From assembly GCA_034003955.1 (NCBI GenBank), contig JAVEXO010000008.1, forward strand, positions 8,541 to 72,540: DNA of 64,000 bases. The letters are read 5' to 3'. Below the pieces are notes generated by a model, which saw only the letters and a program-made list of their open reading frames with translations, was not told where the DNA came from and did no database searches. Source of the DNA: SZUA-370 sp034003955 (GTDB lineage: Bacteria > Spirochaetota > Spirochaetia > Treponematales > UBA12059). This document shows, one piece after another, positions 60,266-64,000 of this stretch (positions are counted from its first letter, which is position 1; each line of letters begins with the position of its first letter). Both the position numbers and the translations under genes were made by a program.

Positions 60266-61270
60266 ATGAAACTAAAACGAATTACAACGTTCGCCGTGAT
60301 AGTCGTTATGGGTCTTTCGTCGGCCATGGCCCAAGGCTCCGGGACGGCTTTGACGAAACCAGCCGATGAACTTCGTCGTGGCATAGAGCTGTTTGCCAAC
60401 GAGCAGTACATGGAGGCCTTGCCCATCTTCGATTCGTTGTTCCTTGACCCGGCGTCGGGAAGCTTTCGTGCCGATGGTGCGTATTGGTCGGCAATGACCC
60501 TCCTGGCTTCAGGTGATCCTATGGCGGCAGAAAAAGCCATAGAATCCTTCCTTACGGCCTTCCCAGGGCATTCCAAGACAGACGAGATGATGTACCACAA
60601 GGCACGTGCAGCCTTTATTCAGAGGGACTATGAGAGGGCGCTTAAGACGTTCGGTGCCTTTCTGTCTGCATACCCTGAGGGAGATCAGGTTGCCGCCGCC
60701 ATATTCTGGTCGGCAGAAAGCCTCTATTCTCTTGGGCGCCTGCCCGATGCGGAGAAGCTGTATCGTACTATCGGTGAAGAATATTCTGATAGTGTGAAGG
60801 CCGAAGCCGCTAAGTATAGACTGAGTCTAATACAGTTTAAGTACAGAGAAGACGAACTTTTAACCCTGCTTAAGTGGAGCCACGAGGAATCATTAAAGAT
60901 TATAGAAGAATTCCAACGCAGGGAGAAGGCGTATGAGCAGGCTCTTGAAGTGTATCACAAGCGTTATGGTGAGGCACAGAGGGGAGTTTCCCAGGCTCAG
61001 GCATCGCTTGAAGACCAGATAGATAGCCTTAAGATGTCTATGGACGACCTCGCCAGACGCTTGCAGGAGAAAGACGCACGTGTCGCAGAACTAGAGAGCC
61101 TCACAGAAAGCAGGCCTGATTCAGACACAGTATCGCCTGGTGCCATGCCTGCCTCAGAGCGTGTGGGTAACGATGCTGAATTGCTGGTATTGAAGGAGCG
61201 AGCCTTGTCCTTGATGGAATTTTACCTTGAGCGCCTAGCAGAACGTTCGAGTTCGGGAGGTTCCAAATGA
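60266..61270 (+). CDS. Exported TPR/coiled-coil protein (CpoB/YbgF-like)
   Basis: A 334-residue protein with a signal peptide (MKLKRITTFAVIVVMGLSSA), TPR repeats of the tol-pal-associated type (RGIELFANEQYMEALPIFDS, GDPMAAEKAIESFLTAFPGH, KTDEMMYHKARAAFIQRDYE) and a C-terminal coiled coil (QASLEDQIDSLKMSMDDLAR). The ATG at 60266 has GAAGGAAGG; a longer start lacks one. It overlaps the next gene by 4 bases. A periplasmic scaffold role is inferred. No tol or pal gene is nearby. Confidence 0.8.
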   Translation: MKLKRITTFAVIVVMGLSSAMAQGSGTALTKPADELRRGIELFANEQYMEALPIFDSLFLDPASGSFRADGAYWSAMTLLASGDPMAAEKAIESFLTAFPGHSKTDEMMYHKARAAFIQRDYERALKTFGAFLSAYPEGDQVAAAIFWSAESLYSLGRLPDAEKLYRTIGEEYSDSVKAEAAKYRLSLIQFKYREDELLTLLKWSHEESLKIIEEFQRREKAYEQALEVYHKRYGEAQRGVSQAQASLEDQIDSLKMSMDDLARRLQEKDARVAELESLTESRPDSDTVSPGAMPASERVGNDAELLVLKERALSLMEFYLERLAERSSSGGSK

Positions 61271-62301
61271 GGAAGTTAGCGCTCTTGTTCATAGCCCTTG
61301 TGCTTCTTGTGCAGGCAGGATTTGGCTTGGAACTCAAGGATGGCAGGATGCGTCTAGTCGTAGAGGAACGTACCGGACGCTTCGCCATATATTATCTATC
61401 AGATGTTGCCAAGAACCGCTACACGCCTTTCCTGTACGATCAGGAGATGAGGACAACGTATCCCACATTGATGATAGACCAGAAGACATACAAGCTGGGA
61501 GATTCTTCAGAATTCAGGGTGTCGGTAAAGACCGATGATATGGGTGCCCTGCGTATTGAGTTTCGCTCGGCATTCTGTGTCGTGCGCCAGAGCTTTACCT
61601 TCATTGCATCGCCTGGATCTACCATGTCTGATGGGGTGGCGATAGACTTTAGCATAGAGAATGTCTCCCAGACAGAAGCCAGCTTCGGCTTGCGAGTACT
61701 ATACGACACCTGGCTTGGCGAGAAGTCATCTGCTCACTTTAGTGGCTCGCTGGCTGGCCCCTTGTCTGTTGAGACAAGCTTAATCGATATACAGGATCAG
61801 TGGATACGCAGTTCGGAAGCCGGTAGTTCTAAAGAAGCAACCACATCGCTACAATTGCTACTTAGCTCCCCGGCGACAAGGCCTGACCGCTTGATAGCGG
61901 CAAACTGGAAGAGGCTCAACGACGCTAACTGGTCATTCGATACCAATGCATACAGGAATTATACCCTGCTGCCATATTCTATAAACGACAGCGCCCTGGC
62001 CTTGTATTTTGACCCGTCAGTCTTGAGACCAGGAGCCGCAAGGTCTATACGGACGATACTATCTCAGGCTAACGATGGTTATCCTGTATTGGCAGATGGT
62101 GCTTCGATGTCTCCTTCTCTTTCGATACGTGCTCCATCGGAGTCTGCGCCTCTAGATGCCATGGCCGATCTCATTGTACTCAGGTCGGTGTTGGATGCCA
62201 TCAATGAGGCCATTGGCTCCGGAGAAAAGCCGGATGACCAGAGCATGGCAAACCTGAAAAAGACGCTGCAGCTTCTTGAAACCAGAAAGCTTAAGTACTG
62301 A
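61267..62301 (+). CDS. Exported beta-rich protein of unknown function
   Basis: A 344-residue protein with a signal peptide (MRKLALLFIALVLLVQAGFG) and a mainly beta-strand mature region: DGRMRLVVEERTGRFAIYYL, GALRIEFRSAFCVVRQSFTF and DGVAIDFSIENVSQTEASFG. The C-terminal ~50 residues are helical (AMADLIVLRSVLDAINEAIG). It starts within the stop of the upstream TPR gene. No family was recognised and no catalytic motif was seen; the extracytoplasmic location is inferred from the signal peptide. Confidence 0.75.
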   Translation: MRKLALLFIALVLLVQAGFGLELKDGRMRLVVEERTGRFAIYYLSDVAKNRYTPFLYDQEMRTTYPTLMIDQKTYKLGDSSEFRVSVKTDDMGALRIEFRSAFCVVRQSFTFIASPGSTMSDGVAIDFSIENVSQTEASFGLRVLYDTWLGEKSSAHFSGSLAGPLSVETSLIDIQDQWIRSSEAGSSKEATTSLQLLLSSPATRPDRLIAANWKRLNDANWSFDTNAYRNYTLLPYSINDSALALYFDPSVLRPGAARSIRTILSQANDGYPVLADGASMSPSLSIRAPSESAPLDAMADLIVLRSVLDAINEAIGSGEKPDDQSMANLKKTLQLLETRKLKY

Positions 62302-62306
62302 GCCCG

Positions 62307-63389
62307 ATGGTAAAGAATCCTATGGATGAAGCCGAGGCTCTCTACCGTCGTAGAGCTTGGCTTCAACTTATTAGTCTTTTAGAACCTCTGTCTGCCGTGT
62401 ACCGGGATAATGCCCGTTATTCTGTCTTGTTAGGCAGCGCCTACCTTTTTAAAGAGGATTCGGGCGGTGCTTATTCTTGCTTTAGAAGGGCGCAATCGCT
62501 TGATTTCAGGAATGTAGCAGGAGCCCTCGGCTTAGCCGCCGTACACATTCGTCGTGGAGAGACAGAAAAAGCCGTTCAACTCTATATAGAAATTCTTGAA
62601 AAACATCCGCGTGATAGAGTAGCGCAACGTGGCTTGCGTTATCTGCGCAGATCATCGGGTGGTGATGAAACGCTTCTGGCCCGCAAGGTCCGCAGACTCT
62701 ACCCGAGGCCTCCCCTTCGCTGGGGAATAGTCGCTCTTGTGCTCGTAGCAGCCAGCGCCCTGAGCCTGGGCTTATGGTTGTATCCAAGCTTGGCAAGCGC
62801 CGTTAACCAGTCCATGCCAAGAAGAGACGGTGTGTCCGATATTGTGCTGAGTTCTGAGGAAGTAGCGCTTCCTGTTGGGTCAGGAGGAGAATTCGATATT
62901 GTCCTTACCGAGAAAGAGGCGATAGAAGCCTTCGAGAAGGCCAAGCGCCTTTTCTCCGATTACCGCGACGAGGCGGCTCTTGTTGAGCTTAACCGCCTGT
63001 TGATTTCAAATGCAAGCTCAGGGGTAAAGGCCAAGGCAGCATCTCTATCGCGCTACGTACGGGAACCCAGCTTTCTTTCTATGCCTGATAGTTTTGCTTA
63101 TTCAGATGTTGCAGTTTTGCCAAAACTCTATGAGGGGGTTGGCGTAATCTGGAAAGGCTTGCCTGCCAATATTGTTTCTTCGGAAGCGAACGCCAAGGAT
63201 GGTCCATCTACAAACTTCGATCTCTTGGTTGGATATCATGATAAAAAGCGTCTTGAAGGCATAGTCCAGGTTGTTGCTCGTTTCCAGACGAGACTCATTC
63301 CCGATAGGCCTATAGAAGTTCTGGGAAGGGTTAGACGTGGAGAAGGCAGGGCCTTCTACATAGAATGCCTGGCGATACACGAACAATGA
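62307..63389 (+). CDS. TPR protein with one transmembrane segment
   Basis: A 360-residue protein. The N-terminal ~115 residues contain TPR-like repeats (AEALYRRRAWLQLISLLEPL, NARYSVLLGSAYLFKEDSGG, ETEKAVQLYIEILEKHPRDR). One membrane segment follows (WGIVALVLVAASALSLGLWL, ~140-160), and the C-terminal ~200 residues contain a second helical stretch and a small beta domain (ELNRLLISNASSGVKAKAAS, YHDKKRLEGIVQVVARFQTR). The TPR part would be cytoplasmic if the signal is uncleaved. The ATG at 62307 has a poor ribosome-binding site; ATG at 62322 is an alternative. Function unknown. Confidence 0.75.
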   Translation: MVKNPMDEAEALYRRRAWLQLISLLEPLSAVYRDNARYSVLLGSAYLFKEDSGGAYSCFRRAQSLDFRNVAGALGLAAVHIRRGETEKAVQLYIEILEKHPRDRVAQRGLRYLRRSSGGDETLLARKVRRLYPRPPLRWGIVALVLVAASALSLGLWLYPSLASAVNQSMPRRDGVSDIVLSSEEVALPVGSGGEFDIVLTEKEAIEAFEKAKRLFSDYRDEAALVELNRLLISNASSGVKAKAASLSRYVREPSFLSMPDSFAYSDVAVLPKLYEGVGVIWKGLPANIVSSEANAKDGPSTNFDLLVGYHDKKRLEGIVQVVARFQTRLIPDRPIEVLGRVRRGEGRAFYIECLAIHEQ

Positions 63390-63399
63390 GGATTATTCT

Positions 63400-63852
63400 G
63401 TGAAGGCGGTGGTTCAACGTGTAAGAAACGCATCCATTGCAGTAGACGGTATCGTCATGGGTGCCATAGAGGCAGGGCTGCTCGTCTATCTAGGGGTCGG
63501 TAAGGATGATACAGAGGCAGACGCCGCGTGGCTTGCCGATAAAATATGTGGTCTGCGTATATTCGAGGATGAGCAAGAGAAGATGAACCTATCTTTGCTC
63601 GATACCCATGGGAGCATTCTTACTATTTCTCAGTTTACCCTCCTGGCCGATACTCGTAAGGGCAAGCGACCTTCATATAATGATGCCGCTCCTCCAGAGT
63701 ATGCCGAGAAGCTCTATGAACACTTCAAGCATATTGTATCTACTATTATTCCAAACAGTGTCTCTGGTGTCTTCGGTGCGTCGATGGAAGTAGCCTACGT
63801 TAACATGGGGCCTGTGACGATACTGCTTGATACTAAAAAAAACATAACGTAA
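63400..63852 (+). CDS. dtd: D-aminoacyl-tRNA deacylase
   Basis: Dtd hydrolyses D-amino acids mischarged on tRNA. The 150-residue protein has the expected motifs: MKAVVQRVRNASIAVDG at the start, TISQFTLLADTRKGKRPS and the Gly-cisPro region VNMGPVTILLDT. The start is GTG at 63400 with GAGGA seven bases upstream. It is 10 bases after the TPR gene and is followed by AG-rich intergenic DNA to the end of the window. Confidence 0.96.
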   Translation: MKAVVQRVRNASIAVDGIVMGAIEAGLLVYLGVGKDDTEADAAWLADKICGLRIFEDEQEKMNLSLLDTHGSILTISQFTLLADTRKGKRPSYNDAAPPEYAEKLYEHFKHIVSTIIPNSVSGVFGASMEVAYVNMGPVTILLDTKKNIT

Positions 63853-64000
63853 AAATAATAAGATAACGAAGAGTAAAAGAGAATAAGAGAAAAAAAAGAG
63901 ATAAGAATAAGAAATTTGCCACAGAGGCACAGGGGCACAGAGAAGAATTAGGGAAAGATAATAAAGATAATTAAGATAATGAAGACTACGAAGAGGATAA
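63853..64000. repeat. AG-rich intergenic repeat region at window end
   Basis: No gene was seen in these 148 bases. The region is almost entirely A and G on the plus strand, with the words AACGAAGAG and AGAATAAGAG (63866-63890), shared with the inverted repeat at 14221-14324. It also contains the short periodic motif CCACAGAGGCACAGGGGCAC (63919-63938) continuing as AGAGAAG. AAAGATAATAAAGATAATTA follows, with GATAAT repeated three times. Confidence 0.6.

Overview
The window is a chromosomal segment of about 52% GC from a diderm bacterium, almost certainly a spirochaete of the Treponema/Spirochaeta group. Four things support this. The run tamB-bamA-skp-mutS and the run rimP-nusA-infB-rbfA-truB-ribF-rpsO-pnp resemble the order known from Treponema. 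GreA is fused to a very long helical N-terminal region. There is a set of exported TPR and von Willebrand proteins of spirochaetal type, and LptF/LptG-type permeases show an outer membrane. Nothing looks like a phage, plasmid, insertion sequence or CRISPR array. No rRNA or tRNA gene was recognised. No gene-free stretch exceeds about 155 bases.

Layout. 1-6123: the end of a TPR protein with calcium-loop-like repeats, then cheR, cheB, cheY and a receiver-PAS-histidine kinase-receiver protein. 6130-8553 (minus): a complete nitrate/taurine-type ABC importer. 8675-12784: mcsA-mcsB-clpC, with an McsB that has lost signature kinase residues. 12785-17111 (minus): secA, then an RqcH/FbpA-type NFACT gene, separated by an AG-rich inverted repeat. 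17177-21332: lipoprotein, nnr, two small membrane proteins and a Nudix gene. 21318-26054: xseAB (minus), an anchored protein and a HIT protein (plus), then a thiamine pyrophosphokinase-type gene, an exported protein and tmk (minus). 26120-36786: outer-membrane assembly (tamB, bamA, skp), a STAS gene on the minus strand, and mutS. 36826-46936: comF, then the translation/RNA operon rimP to rpsO, and pnp. 47018-53669: M16 peptidase, dut, lptF, lptG, tgt and a HEAT-repeat protein. 53691-59397 (minus): VWA protein, GreA fusion and a TPR protein. 59551-63852: rpe, three exported or anchored proteins and dtd. The window ends in AG-rich intergenic repeat DNA.

Two regulatory patterns stand out. First, several transcription units have a good -10 hexamer only 6 to 10 bases before the start codon and no Shine-Dalgarno sequence (mcsA, secA, mutS, rpe; weaker for xseA, the 22830 gene and tmk), which predicts leaderless mRNAs. 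Second, the rimP-nusA-infB operon starts from a strong promoter followed by an 11-codon leader ORF, an antiterminator-like hairpin and an intrinsic terminator whose U-tract ends 7 bases before the rimP start. This looks like an attenuator on the genes for NusA and IF-2.

Genes inside operons are tightly packed, often with 4-base ATGA or GTGA overlaps, and several convergent pairs abut or overlap. All functional calls come from motif reading. No alignment or database search was run.
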